DNA of 64,000 nucleotides, from contig NZ_BMKS01000007.1 of assembly GCF_014644455.1 (NCBI RefSeq), positions 115,699-179,698 of the forward strand, in the 5' to 3' direction. This document shows positions 37,101-45,815 of the stretch, one piece after another (positions within the stretch are counted from its first letter, which is position 1; each line of letters starts with the position of its first letter). The notes beneath the pieces were generated by a model. It did no database searches. It was not told where the DNA came from and saw only the letters and a program-made list of their open reading frames with translations. Source of the stretch: Caldovatus sediminis. GTDB taxonomy: Bacteria > Pseudomonadota > Alphaproteobacteria > Acetobacterales > Acetobacteraceae. A program made the translations under genes and the position numbers.

Positions 37101-38012
37101 CTAGCCGCGCCCGGGCCGCCGCCCGCCGCCGCGGGGGCGCCGGTCCCGTCCCGCATGGCGCGCGCGCGGCGGGCGCCGGGGAGGCAGCGCGGCGGCAGGC
37201 GGCGCGGGCGGCGCCTCCGGCGCGGCGGGCGGCGGGCGCCGCGCCGCGATCGGCGCCACCTCCGGCCCGAGCTGCTCGCGCAGCACCTTCGGGCTGACCT
37301 CCTCCACCGCCCCCCGCGGCAGCGCGCCGAGCTGGAACGGCCCGTAGGCGACGCGGATCAGCCGCGTCACCTGGAGGCCGAGATGCTCCAGCACCCGGCG
37401 GATCTCGCGGTTCTTGCCCTCGCGCAGCGACACGGTGAGCCAGGAGATCAGGCCGCGGCGCGAATCCACCTCCGCCTCGATCGGCCCGTAGGCGACGCCG
37501 TCGATGGTGACGCCCCGCGCCAGCGCCGCGAGGTCGCGCTCGTCGAGCCTGCCATAGACCCGCACCCGGTAGCGCCGCAGCCAGCCCTGCGCCGGCAGTT
37601 CGAGCCGCCGCGCCAGGGCGCCGTCGTTCGTCAGCAGCAGCAGCCCCTCGCTCGTCAGGTCGAGCCGGCCGACCGAGACGAGGCGCGGCAGGCCGGGCGG
37701 CAGGCGCTCGAACACGGTCGGGCGGCCCTGCGGGTCGCGATGCGTGGTCACCAGGCCCGGCGGCTTGTGGTAGCGGAACAGCCGCGTGCGCCCCGGCGCG
37801 GCGACGGGGCGGCCGTCCACCGCGACGGCATCGCCGGGGCGGACGAAGGTCGCGGGCGTCTCGACGCGGCGGCGGTTGAGCGTGACCCGGCCCTCGGCGA
37901 TCAGCCGCTCGGCGTCGCGCCGGCTGGCGACGCCGGCGCGGGCGAGCCACTTGGCGATGCGCTCGCCGCGCGCGGTCTCCGTCCCGCCCTTGTCCTCCTC
38001 GTCCCCGCTCAC
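37101..38012 (-). CDS. rluB: 23S rRNA pseudouridine synthase, RluB/RsuA family
   Basis: Pseudouridine synthase of 303 residues. An N-terminal S4 RNA-binding domain (ERIAKWLARAGVASRRDAER, about residues 17-36) precedes the catalytic domain with VGRLDLTSEGLLLLTNDG, whose Asp is catalytic, and the C-terminal KNREIRRVLEHLGL. The tail after residue 250 is Pro/Arg-rich and low-complexity. The GTG start at 38012 overlaps the stop of the upstream amidotransferase-like gene (GTGA). The TAG stop lies in the CTAG flank of repeat R3. Confidence 0.92.
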   Translation of the reverse strand: MSGDEEDKGGTETARGERIAKWLARAGVASRRDAERLIAEGRVTLNRRRVETPATFVRPGDAVAVDGRPVAAPGRTRLFRYHKPPGLVTTHRDPQGRPTVFERLPPGLPRLVSVGRLDLTSEGLLLLTNDGALARRLELPAQGWLRRYRVRVYGRLDERDLAALARGVTIDGVAYGPIEAEVDSRRGLISWLTVSLREGKNREIRRVLEHLGLQVTRLIRVAYGPFQLGALPRGAVEEVSPKVLREQLGPEVAPIAARRPPPAAPEAPPAPPAAALPPRRPPRARHAGRDRRPRGGGRRPGRG

Positions 38013-38728
38013 CGGCGGCAGGCTTCGACGAAGGCGCGGAAGATCAGCGGATCGGCGGGGTCCACGGCGTATTCCGGGTGCCACTGCACGCCGAGGGCGA
38101 AGCGGTAGCCCGGATGCTCGACCCCCTCCACCACCCCGTCCGGCGCGACCGCGTTCACCACCGCCCCGTCGCCGGGCCGCTCCACCGCCTGGTGGTGCGC
38201 GCTGTTCACCGCCATGCGCGTCCGGCCGACGATGCGCCCGAGCAGGCTCTCCGCCCGGATCGCGACCTCGTGCCCCGGCTCGGTGCGCGGGTTGGGCTGC
38301 TCGTGCGCCAGCGCGCCGGGGACGGCGTCCGGGATGTGCTGGATCAGCGTGCCGCCGAAGGCGACGGCGAGGAGCTGCTCGCCGCCGCAGATGCCGAGCA
38401 CGGGCAGGTCGCGCGCCAGCGCGCCGCGGGTGGCGGCCAGCTCGAAATCGGTGCGGCCGGGCTTGAGCGTGACGGTCGGATGCGCCGGGCCGCCGCCGTA
38501 GAGCGCGGGGTCCACGTCGAAGGCGCCGCCGGTGACGAGGAGGCCGTCCAGCTCGTCCAGATAGGCTTCCGCAAGCTCGGCATGGTGCGGAAGCGCGACG
38601 GGCAGGGCGCCGTGCTCGACGAGCGCGCCGAAGTAGTTCTGCCGCAGCGCGTACCACGGGAGCCTGGAGTAGCCGCCGGGCGGCTCCGAATCGAGGGTGA
38701 CGCCGATGACGGGGCGGGTGCGGGGCAT
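38009..38728 (-). CDS. Class I glutamine amidotransferase-like, gamma-glutamyl hydrolase (peptidase C26)
   Basis: Protein of 239 residues of the PuuD/gamma-glutamyl-gamma-aminobutyrate hydrolase group. The nucleophile elbow is GICGGEQ with C114, and the His-Glu pair is in GVQWHPEYAVD. DGLLVTGGAFDVDPALYGG is the typical second-strand region. Expected to hydrolyse a gamma-glutamyl amide in the cytoplasm. Overlaps rluB by four bases, though the functions are unrelated, and is divergent from tadA with 47 bases between starts. Confidence 0.88.
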   Translation of the reverse strand: MPRTRPVIGVTLDSEPPGGYSRLPWYALRQNYFGALVEHGALPVALPHHAELAEAYLDELDGLLVTGGAFDVDPALYGGGPAHPTVTLKPGRTDFELAATRGALARDLPVLGICGGEQLLAVAFGGTLIQHIPDAVPGALAHEQPNPRTEPGHEVAIRAESLLGRIVGRTRMAVNSAHHQAVERPGDGAVVNAVAPDGVVEGVEHPGYRFALGVQWHPEYAVDPADPLIFRAFVEACRR

Positions 38729-38775
38729 GGCCGCGTTGCTAGCGTTCGAGGCCGCGCCGGGGCAAGCTTCCCGCG

Positions 38776-39216
<441 letters not shown>

Positions 39217-39255
39217 GCCGGCCCGGCCGGTCCGCCCGATCGGCTCGCCCGCCGG

Positions 39256-39285
39256 TTGACCGCGCCCGGGTTTTTCCCCTGTATG
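39256..39285 (+). promoter_or_regulatory. Sigma-70-like promoter before the DUF4214 gene
   Basis: TTGACC (39256-39261) and TGTATG (39280-39285) are separated by 18 bases. Transcription would start near 39292, which would exclude the earlier possible starts at 39256 and 39283 and favours the ATG at 39322. Confidence 0.45.
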
Positions 39286-39321
39286 CCGTCCGGTTCAGGC
39301 CAGGGGGCGGGCGACGACGGC

Positions 39322-39939
39322 ATGCGGGTGATCCAGGGCGAGGATCTGCTCGCCGGCAGCGACCACGAATTCCTCGTCACGCTCTACACCAGCGTGCTGA
39401 ACCGCTGGCCCGACGAGGAAGGCTACCGGCACTATCTCGGCCGCATCGAGGGCAACGCCGCGGAGCGCCGTGCCGTCGTCGAGGAGGTCGCGACCTCGGA
39501 GGAGGCGCGCCGCGTCGGCGTGAGCGTCCGCTTCGGCGACGACCCGCCCCTGGGGCCCGCCCCGGCCGTCGAGCCGCCGCCGGCCGCCGTCTCTGCCGAG
39601 GCCGTGTCCCCCACGCCCCCCGTTCCGCCGCCGGCCGGGCTCGCGCAGGAGATCGCGGCCCTGCGCCGCGAGATGGACCTTCTGCGCGTGGCGACCGCAA
39701 CGGCCACCTCCATCCGCGCCGAGGCAGCCCCGGAGGGACGGCTCGAGCGCGTCGAGGCCGCGCTCGAGGCGCTGCGCGCCGATGTCGAGGCGCTGCACCG
39801 CTATGCCGCGGGCGCCCTCAAGCGCCAGCTCGCCGACTACGTCAACGACCTGCTGAGCGTCGAGCGCGCGCATCTCGAGAACCGGCTCCGCCTGGTCGAG
39901 AAGCGCCTGCTCGAGGACGGCAACCAGGGCGCGCGCTGA
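39322..39939 (+). CDS. DUF4214 domain protein with C-terminal coiled coil
   Basis: Protein of 205 residues in three parts: a DUF4214-like block, FLVTLYTSVLNRWPDEEGYR then HYLGRI (about residues 17-44), a Pro/Ala-rich linker (about 80-115) and a coiled coil with heptad Leu spacing from about 117 to the end (LAQEIAALRREMDLLR, RLERVEAALEALRADVEAL). DUF4214 is often attached to surface or secreted proteins and glycosyltransferases. It is 5 bases before a glycosyltransferase gene, so the two likely work together. The start was chosen from the promoter position. Function unknown. Confidence 0.72.
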   Translation: MRVIQGEDLLAGSDHEFLVTLYTSVLNRWPDEEGYRHYLGRIEGNAAERRAVVEEVATSEEARRVGVSVRFGDDPPLGPAPAVEPPPAAVSAEAVSPTPPVPPPAGLAQEIAALRREMDLLRVATATATSIRAEAAPEGRLERVEAALEALRADVEALHRYAAGALKRQLADYVNDLLSVERAHLENRLRLVEKRLLEDGNQGAR

Positions 39940-39944
39940 CCCCG

Positions 39945-41150
39945 GTGCCGCAGCCGCCCGAGCGCATCGTCCTGGTCGCGCCCGTCGCCTCGCGCCGCTC
40001 GCGCGCGGCCGCCGTGCTGCGCGCGCTGCTGCCGGCGCTGACCCGCGGCGGGATGCGCGTCGTGCTGGTGGTCGAGGACGCCGCCTCGGCGGCCGCCGTG
40101 CCGGCGGCCGCGGGCGCCGCCGAGGTCACGGCGATGACCGTCGCCGAGTGGCGCCGCGCGCCCCTGCTCGCGGCGCTGCCGCACCTGTTCGAGCTGGCCG
40201 ACCATCCGGACCACGCCTTCGTCCGGCGCGCCGCGCTGGAGCGGCCCGGCGGCGGACTGGTGCTGCACGACCTGTCGCTGCACCGCCTGGTCGCGGGCAT
40301 GACGCTCGGCGCCGGCGCGGCGCGCGGCTACGAGGCGGCGATGGCCGAGGCCTACGGGCTGCCGGGACGGCGCCTGGCGCGGCTTCGACAGGAGGGGTTC
40401 CACTCGCCCGCCCAGGCGGCGCGGCTGCCGCTGCACCACGCGCTGCTCGACGGCGCGCGGCACGTGGTCGTGCACCACCGCGGGGCCGTCGCCTGGCTGC
40501 GCGGCGGCGCCGGCGAGCCGCCGCCGGCAAGCGTCGCGCCCTGCTGCGCGCCACCGCCGCCGGCCACGGCGCCGGACCGCGGCGCGGCGCGGGCGCGGCT
40601 CGGGCTGCGGACCGGGGAGGAGCCGGTGCTGCTGGCGCCGGAGGGCGCCGGCGCGGCGGCGCTGCGCGTGCTCGCCGCGCTGCGCGCGCAGGGCGGGCCC
40701 GGCGCGGCGGCGGTGCTGCTGCTGCGCGGCGAGGACGCCCGGGACGAGGCGCTCGCCGCAGCCGCAGGCCAGATGGGGGTGGCGGATCGGGTGCGCGCCC
40801 GCCTGTCGGCGGAGGAGGACGAGGCGACGGCCCTGCGCGCCGCCGATCTGTTCCTCGATCTGCGCCCGCCCGAGGCGGCGACGGCCGGCCCCCTCGCAGC
40901 GGCCTTCGCGGCCGGGCTGCCGGCGCTCGCCTGGGACCTCGGGCCCGCCGGGGAATGCCCGGAAGAGGCGGTGGCGCGCCTGCCCTTCACCGCCGACCCG
41001 GCAGCGCCCGCGCGCGCCGCCGCCGGATTGCTGGCCGACGCGCCGCGGCGCGCCCTTCTCGGACGCTGGGCCCAGACCCTCATGCAGACGGACTGGACGC
41101 CGGAGCGCGCCGCCATGGTCTATCGCGCGGTCCTCGCCTCGCTAAGCTGA
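39945..41150 (+). CDS. Glycosyltransferase of GT-B type, poorly conserved
   Basis: Protein of 401 residues that looks like a GT4/GT1-type glycosyltransferase. The N-terminal half has RIVLVAPVASRRSRAAAVLR and VLHDLSLHRLVAGMTL, as in family GT4 acceptor domains. The C-terminal half has the donor-domain order: a beta-strand VLLAPEGAG, a helix, RVRARLSAEEDEATALRAAD and PLAAAFAAGLPALAWDLG near the usual E-x7-E position. The second Glu of that motif is not evident. The GTG at 39945 is 5 bases after the DUF4214 stop. It may add a sugar to a cell-surface polymer. Confidence 0.65.
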   Translation: MPQPPERIVLVAPVASRRSRAAAVLRALLPALTRGGMRVVLVVEDAASAAAVPAAAGAAEVTAMTVAEWRRAPLLAALPHLFELADHPDHAFVRRAALERPGGGLVLHDLSLHRLVAGMTLGAGAARGYEAAMAEAYGLPGRRLARLRQEGFHSPAQAARLPLHHALLDGARHVVVHHRGAVAWLRGGAGEPPPASVAPCCAPPPPATAPDRGAARARLGLRTGEEPVLLAPEGAGAAALRVLAALRAQGGPGAAAVLLLRGEDARDEALAAAAGQMGVADRVRARLSAEEDEATALRAADLFLDLRPPEAATAGPLAAAFAAGLPALAWDLGPAGECPEEAVARLPFTADPAAPARAAAGLLADAPRRALLGRWAQTLMQTDWTPERAAMVYRAVLASLS

Positions 41151-41188
41151 GATCCCGCCCGCGAGGGCGGACCGGAGCGAGGGACGCG

Positions 41189-41842
41189 ATGGCGGCCGGC
41201 ATGCTGCGCTACGACGAGCTGCGCACCGCCCCGAATGCGGGAGAACCGGCGGCCGACCGGCAGAACGGCGCGGCCGCGGCCGCGCTGCGCGGGCGGGGCG
41301 GCGCCCTGTTCGGTGTCTGGCTTCCGCTGGTCGGGCTGAGCATCAACACGGTGGTCGTCGCCTCCGTCTGGGACGGCGATCCGCCGGCGTCGCCCGGCGC
41401 CGGCCTGCTGGAGACCGATGCCGCGGTGATCGGGCAGCGCAGCCGCGCGTTCGCGCCGCTGGCGCGCGGCGTGGTGCCGCCCTCGCCGGCGCGCGGCGGC
41501 ATCCACACCCATCGCTGGTTCGTGCTGCGCGAGGCCGATGTGGAGCGGCTCGTCGCGCTGACCCTGCCCGCATGGGAGGCGCTGGAGGCGGACTCCGCCG
41601 CCCGCATCGAGGGGCTGTGGCGCTGCCGCGAGACCGAACCGGAGGGCGTGGCGACGCTGCTGATGCTGGTCTGGTACCCGAGCCTCGCGGAGTGGGAGGC
41701 GACGCGCTTCTGGCGCCCGAAGCCCGCCGGCGCGGCGCAGCCGAACCGCGACGCCTGGGCCGGGGCGTTCCGCCAGCGGCGCGACCTGCTGCTGGACTCC
41801 TGGGTGACCGTCCACCGCCTGGTGCCGCCGGCGCCGGCTTGA
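41189..41842 (+). CDS. Uncharacterised protein, NIPSNAP/dimeric alpha-beta barrel-like
   Basis: Protein of 217 residues with no clear family signature. The second half, THRWFVLREADVERLVALTL then PAWEALEADSAARIEGLWRC and VWYPSLAEWEATRFW, has the strand-helix-strand layout and Trp-rich end of NIPSNAP or related dimeric alpha-beta barrel proteins, and the first half may be a second, diverged copy (VWLPLVGLSINTVVVASVWD). First of three genes on the same strand with an alpha/beta hydrolase fusion and an enolase-superfamily enzyme; spacing is 50 bases. Confidence 0.6.
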   Translation: MAAGMLRYDELRTAPNAGEPAADRQNGAAAAALRGRGGALFGVWLPLVGLSINTVVVASVWDGDPPASPGAGLLETDAAVIGQRSRAFAPLARGVVPPSPARGGIHTHRWFVLREADVERLVALTLPAWEALEADSAARIEGLWRCRETEPEGVATLLMLVWYPSLAEWEATRFWRPKPAGAAQPNRDAWAGAFRQRRDLLLDSWVTVHRLVPPAPA

Positions 41843-41892
41843 GCGCCGCCGCCGCCCGGCCTACGCAGAACGGGAGAGGGAGGAGACGCCGC

Positions 41893-43167
41893 ATGGACCA
41901 CGCCTGGCCCCTGGAGGATCCCGGCTTCGTCGCCGCCTGGCGGGCCGCCTGCGAGGCGGACCCGGTGCTGGCCCACTGGCGGATCGGCGCGGCGCTGCGC
42001 TTCGCGGTCGCGAGCGGGAGCGCGGAAACGACCTTCGCCTTCGGCGAGGCGCCGCCCGGCCCGCCCGCCTTCACGCTCCGCGCGCCGCCCTCCGTCTGGG
42101 CGAAGTTCCTCGCCCCCGTCCCGCCGCGCCACCACCACAACCTCTTCGCGATGCGTGCGCGCGTGCCGGAATTCGCCGTCGAGGGCGACGAGCTGGCCCT
42201 CGCCCAGCACTGCCACATCGCCCGGCGCACGCTGGAGGTCGGGCGCTGGCTGGTGCTGCACGGCACGCAGGCCAACGCGCCCGTGCCGGCCTTCCCGCGC
42301 CCCTCGCTGCCGGAGGGCGAACCCGCCGCGATCGCCGGCGCCTACCTGCCGATCCGCGTGGACGGCACCGCCTACCGCGTCTATCGCGAGCAGGCCGGCG
42401 AGGGCCCGCGCGACCTGCTCTGCCTGCACACGGCCGGCGCCGACGGGCGGCAGTTCCACCGCCTGATGGCGGACCGGCGCCTGACGCGGCACTGGCGCCT
42501 GACCGCCTTCGACCTGCCCTGGCACGGCAAGAGCCCGCCGCCCGCGGCCGCGCCGCCCGGAAGCTGGCGCCTGACCACCGACCGCTACGTCGCGATCATC
42601 ATGGAGGTGGTGCGCGCCGCCGGCCTCGTCCGCCCGGTCGTGCTCGGCGCCTCGATGTCGGGCGAGATCTGCCTCGAACTCGCGCTGCGCCATCCGGAGG
42701 CGTTCTCCGCCATCATCGCCTGCGAGGCGACGGACAACATCCAGGGCCGGCAGACCCCCTGGGCGAACCATCCGCGCGTCAACCAGTCGGTCTTCGTCCC
42801 CGAATGGGTGTTCGGCCTGATGGCGCCGCAGAGCCCGGCGGAATGCGCCGCGGAGATCTGGTGGCACTACAGCCAGGGCGGCCACGCCACCTTCGCGCGC
42901 GACATCGAGTTCTACTCCGGCGAGTGGGACGCGCGCGAGCGCGTGCACCGCATAGACACCGCCCGCTGCCCGCTGTTCATGCTCACCGGCGAGTACGACT
43001 ATTCCTGCACCGTCGAGGCCTCGGCGGCGACGGCGGCGAAGATCAGGGGCGCGCGCTTCACGGCGATGCCCGGGATCGGCCACTTCCCCTTCGCCGAGAA
43101 CCCGCCGCTCTTCGCCGAGCACCTGCTGCCGATCCTGGACGAGATCCGCGCCACCGCGAGGGAGTGA
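41893..43167 (+). CDS. Alpha/beta hydrolase with an N-terminal SCP2-like domain
   Basis: Protein of 424 residues in two parts. Residues 1-130 (AWRAACEADPVLAHWRIGAA, FTLRAPPSVWAKFLAPVPP) look like an SCP2-type lipid-binding fold. From about 150 on is an alpha/beta hydrolase: LLCLHTAGADGRQFH (oxyanion region), VVLGASMSGEICLEL with the nucleophile Ser, TGEYDYSC (acid) and IGHFPFAENP (His). It is longer than plain hydrolases (about 270) because of the fusion. Eight bases before the enolase-superfamily gene, so the pair is cotranscribed. Confidence 0.8.
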   Translation: MDHAWPLEDPGFVAAWRAACEADPVLAHWRIGAALRFAVASGSAETTFAFGEAPPGPPAFTLRAPPSVWAKFLAPVPPRHHHNLFAMRARVPEFAVEGDELALAQHCHIARRTLEVGRWLVLHGTQANAPVPAFPRPSLPEGEPAAIAGAYLPIRVDGTAYRVYREQAGEGPRDLLCLHTAGADGRQFHRLMADRRLTRHWRLTAFDLPWHGKSPPPAAAPPGSWRLTTDRYVAIIMEVVRAAGLVRPVVLGASMSGEICLELALRHPEAFSAIIACEATDNIQGRQTPWANHPRVNQSVFVPEWVFGLMAPQSPAECAAEIWWHYSQGGHATFARDIEFYSGEWDARERVHRIDTARCPLFMLTGEYDYSCTVEASAATAAKIRGARFTAMPGIGHFPFAENPPLFAEHLLPILDEIRATARE

Positions 43168-43174
43168 CACGGCC

Positions 43175-44278
43175 ATGGCCGCCAACGACATGACGATCCG
43201 CGACCTGCGGACGACGCTGCTGCGCCTGCCCTGGCCGGACGACCCGTGGCTCGCGGGCCACGCGCTCGGGCCGACGCGCGACCTCGCGGTGGTGGAGGTG
43301 GAGACCGCCGGCGGCATCGTCGGCATGGGCTATCTGCACCCGCTCGGCGCGCCGCCGGTGCTGCGCACCCTCGGCGCCTGCCTCGAGGAGGTGGTGAAGC
43401 CGCTGGCCCTCGGCCGCGACGCGACGGAGATCGAAGGCATCTGGCGCGACCTCTGGCGCTCTACCCTGCCCAAGGGGCGGGGCGGGATCGTCATGATGGC
43501 GGCCTCGGCGCTCGACATCGCGCTGTGGGACGCGGTGGGGAAGAAGGCCGGGCTGCCGCTGCACCGCCTCTGGGGCCATGTGCGGTCGCAGATCCCGATC
43601 TACGGCAGCGGCTGCTTCCGCGGCGCCGGCGGCGACGGCATGATCGCCAAGGCGAAGCACTACGTCGGCCAGGGGTTCAAGGCGATCAAGATGCAGGTCG
43701 CGCATGTGCACGACCTCAAGACGGACCTCGCCAACGTCCGCCGCATGCGCGAGGCGCTCGGCCCCGACGTCGAGATCATGATCGACGTCAACATGGGCTG
43801 GACCGCCGACGTCGCCATCCAGATGGGCCGCAAGTTCGAGGCCTACGACATCTACTGGCTGGAGGAGCCGGTGGTGGCCGACGACTTCGCCGGCTACCTG
43901 CGCGTCGCCGAGGCCCTCGACATGCGCGTGGTGGGCGGGGAGACGCACTTCTCCCGCCACGACCTCAAGCCCTTCTTCGAGAACCCGCGCCTGCCGATCC
44001 TGCAGCCCGACCCGATGCGCGGCGGCCTGACCGAGCTGCGCAAGATCGCCGCGGTCGCCGACACCTGGGGCATGACCATCGCGCCGCACCTGTTCCCGGA
44101 GCTGAACGTGCACCTGCTCGCCTCGATCCCGAACGCGAGCTGGGCGGAGCACATGGGGCTGCTCGACGACCTCTGGGTGCATCCGCCGGAGATCCGCGAC
44201 GGCATGATCACCGCGCCGGAGCGGCCCGGGCACGGCCTCGCCTTCAAGGCGGAGGTGCTGCGCGACTTCCGGCTCTGA
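43175..44278 (+). CDS. Mandelate racemase/muconate-lactonizing (enolase superfamily) enzyme
   Basis: Enolase-superfamily protein of 367 residues. Metal ligands are D204 (IDVNMGW), E230 (YWLEEPV) and E256 (GGETHFS); the D279-H305 dyad (QPDPMRGG, IAPHLFPE) matches the R-side base of mandelate racemase. In the first barrel motif FKAIKMQV the usual second Lys of KxK is Gln (Q174), so the S-side base is missing. A dehydratase or one-sided acid-sugar enzyme fits better than a racemase (inference). It follows the hydrolase fusion by 8 bases and ends 21 bases before the IS3 remnant. Confidence 0.88.
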   Translation: MAANDMTIRDLRTTLLRLPWPDDPWLAGHALGPTRDLAVVEVETAGGIVGMGYLHPLGAPPVLRTLGACLEEVVKPLALGRDATEIEGIWRDLWRSTLPKGRGGIVMMAASALDIALWDAVGKKAGLPLHRLWGHVRSQIPIYGSGCFRGAGGDGMIAKAKHYVGQGFKAIKMQVAHVHDLKTDLANVRRMREALGPDVEIMIDVNMGWTADVAIQMGRKFEAYDIYWLEEPVVADDFAGYLRVAEALDMRVVGGETHFSRHDLKPFFENPRLPILQPDPMRGGLTELRKIAAVADTWGMTIAPHLFPELNVHLLASIPNASWAEHMGLLDDLWVHPPEIRDGMITAPERPGHGLAFKAEVLRDFRL

Positions 44279-44299
44279 CAGCCTGCCGGGTTTGCGGCC

Positions 44300-44325
44300 G
44301 AACCACCCCGGTTTTGCGGGAGGCT
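44300..44325 (+). repeat. Left terminal inverted repeat of the IS3-family element
   Basis: 26-base end with the core GAACC, CCCGG and GGAGGC in the same order and spacing as the right end. It defines the transposase-3' end of the element. Confidence 0.7.
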
Positions 44326-44337
44326 GTTTTGCTAGAA

Positions 44338-45458
44338 TCAGGCCGCCAAGGCGGCGGGCTCGAGTTGCTCGTGGTATCGGACCTCGGCTTCGGCCGGCGG
44401 CATGTCGCCGGTCGGCGCGAGGCGGCAACGGCGGTTGTGCCAGTCCACCCAATCGAGAGTGGCGTATTCGCCCGCGTCCAGCGAGCGCCACGGGCGACGA
44501 CGGTGGATCGCCTCCGTCCTGACCAGGCCGATGACGGTTTCGGCGAGCGCGTTGTCGCAGGATTCCCCGACGCTGCCGACGGAAGGCTCGATTCCAGCCC
44601 TGAGCAGGCGGTCCGTGTACCGAATGCAGACGTATTGAGACCCCCTGCCGCTATGGTGGGTCAGGCAACCCTTCATCGGCCTGCGCTCGTGCAGCGCCTG
44701 CTCCAGAGCATCGAGAACGGAAGCGGCATGGGCCGTGCGCGACACTCGCCAGCCGACGAGGCAGCGCGCGAAGACATCAATGGCGAAGGCGTGCCGACGA
44801 AGCCCTGCCGGGTCGCCACATGGGTGAAGTCCGACGCCCGCAGCACGTTCGGCTGTGGCGCCCGGAACTGCCGGTTCGCCTTGTCTGCCGGGCGGGGCAT
44901 GCCCTCGTCAGCGACGGTGGTCCTCGTCTCCTTGCCCCGAACGGCGCCACCTGGGCCCATTCGCCGCACCAGACGGCCCATCGTGCGGCGGGCGACTGCG
45001 ATGCCCTCGTGGCCGAGCTGCAGCCATACCTTGCGGACGCCGTAGACCCTGAAGTTGTCCCGATGCGCACGCCGGACCTCTTCCATGAGGACGACATCTC
45101 GCCGTGCGCGCGGCAACGCGATCAAGGCTCCTGCCGGCGGTCGAGCTCCGCCACCGCAAAATCGCCGACGCCCTGCGCAGGATTTCGGTGGCCTGGCGAA
45201 GCTCGCGAGCCTCGCGTTCCAGGGCTTTGATCCGACCACGCTCCTCGCTCGTCACGCCCGGCCGCCGGCCCGCATCGCGCTCGGCTTGCCGCACCCATTT
45301 GCGCGACATCTCGTCCGTGCAGCCGATCTTGCCCGCAATCGGGCCGATCGCCGCCATTGCAAGGCGTGATCACCGCCGTGCTCCAGCGCCAGCCGTACCG
45401 CCCGCCGCCGGACCTCGGGCGGAAATCGGTTCGACGTCTTTCTTCCTCGTGGCCCCAT
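44338..45458 (-). pseudogene. Broken IS3-family transposase (OrfA + OrfB)
   Basis: The OrfA part starts at ATG 45458 (GRKTSNRFPPEVRRRAVRLA), loses one base after HALQW (near 45350) and continues in another frame as AAIGPIAGKIGCTDEMSRKW to ATEILRRASA. A second frameshift follows, into FAVAELDRRQEP. OrfB begins only at RARRDVVLMEEVRRAHRDNF, so about 40 N-terminal residues are deleted; it continues through FRAPQPNVLRASDFTHVATR, frameshifts again near 44790 and ends as VSRTAHAASVLDALEQALHE to PAALAA. The second catalytic Asp of the DDE triad is lost: HHSGRGSQY in place of HHSDRGSQY. Dead element. Confidence 0.88.
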
Positions 45459-45473
45459 CCTCTCAATCCGTGG

Positions 45474-45500
45474 GGCCTCCGACAAATCCGGGCCGGTTCA
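45474..45500 (-). repeat. Right terminal inverted repeat of the IS3-family element
   Basis: 27-base end, read on the minus strand as TGAACCGGCCCGG then ATTTGTCGGAGGCC. Matches the left end at about 20 positions and lies 16 bases upstream of the OrfA start codon. Confidence 0.7.
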
Positions 45501-45717
45501 GTGAAGGCGCGCGGCGCGGTGCCGCTGCCGGCAGGCTGGACAGGGGGAACTCGCGCTCGCTGCCGGCGCGCCGCGCGCCGACCAGCCAGGCCCATTTCCC
45601 CGGCATGCGTCGGCCAACCACCGCCAGTCCGCCGCGGCGTCCGGTCGGCGATGGATGGGCACGCGCTGCGGGCGCGCGGCGCCGTGCCGGGGCGCGGGCC
45701 GGACGCGCTCGGGCAAG
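45501..45717. other. Short non-coding stretch between the IS3 remnant and repeat R4
   Basis: No family-like translation in any frame. With R4 it makes a 315-base gap between the IS element and the helicase gene. Its base composition and out-of-frame stops look like non-coding or decayed DNA. Confidence 0.3.
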
Positions 45718-45815
45718 GGCCGTTTACGCGCGGCTGCGCTTGCCGCAACGGCTCTCGTCCGTTGTCCGTCGGCCGCTTCGCGCTCTCGGCTGCTACGCGC
45801 CGACCGCGATCTGCC
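45718..45815 (-). repeat. 98-bp two-hairpin interspersed repeat, copy R4 (at the helicase stop codon)
   Basis: Exactly 98 bp on the minus strand, starting GGCAGATCGCGGTCGGC and ending GTAAACGGCC. Flanks in the element's orientation are TTAG on the left and CTTG on the right. The TAG of the left flank is the stop codon of the DEAD-box helicase. The outer stem of the left hairpin is partly lost, but the right hairpin core GCCGTT/AACGGC is kept. Confidence 0.8.

Larger units (their letters stand above)
44300..45500 (-). mobile_element. Degenerate IS3-family insertion sequence
   Basis: About 1.2 kb, bounded by imperfect terminal inverted repeats: GAACCaccCCGGttttgCG (44300-44318, to GGAGGCT at 44325) and on the minus strand from 45500 GAACCggCCCGGatttgTC with the same GGAGGC end. 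About 20 of 26 positions match. The transposase inside is broken (listed separately). No target-site duplication is visible: flanks are GGC on the left and GTG on the right. It separates the enolase-superfamily gene from the DEAD-box helicase region and is too damaged to move by itself. Confidence 0.8.

Noticed and set aside
44296..45503. A target-site duplication around the IS3-family element
   Set aside because: The flanking triplets differ (GGC and GTG), so no duplication can be claimed.
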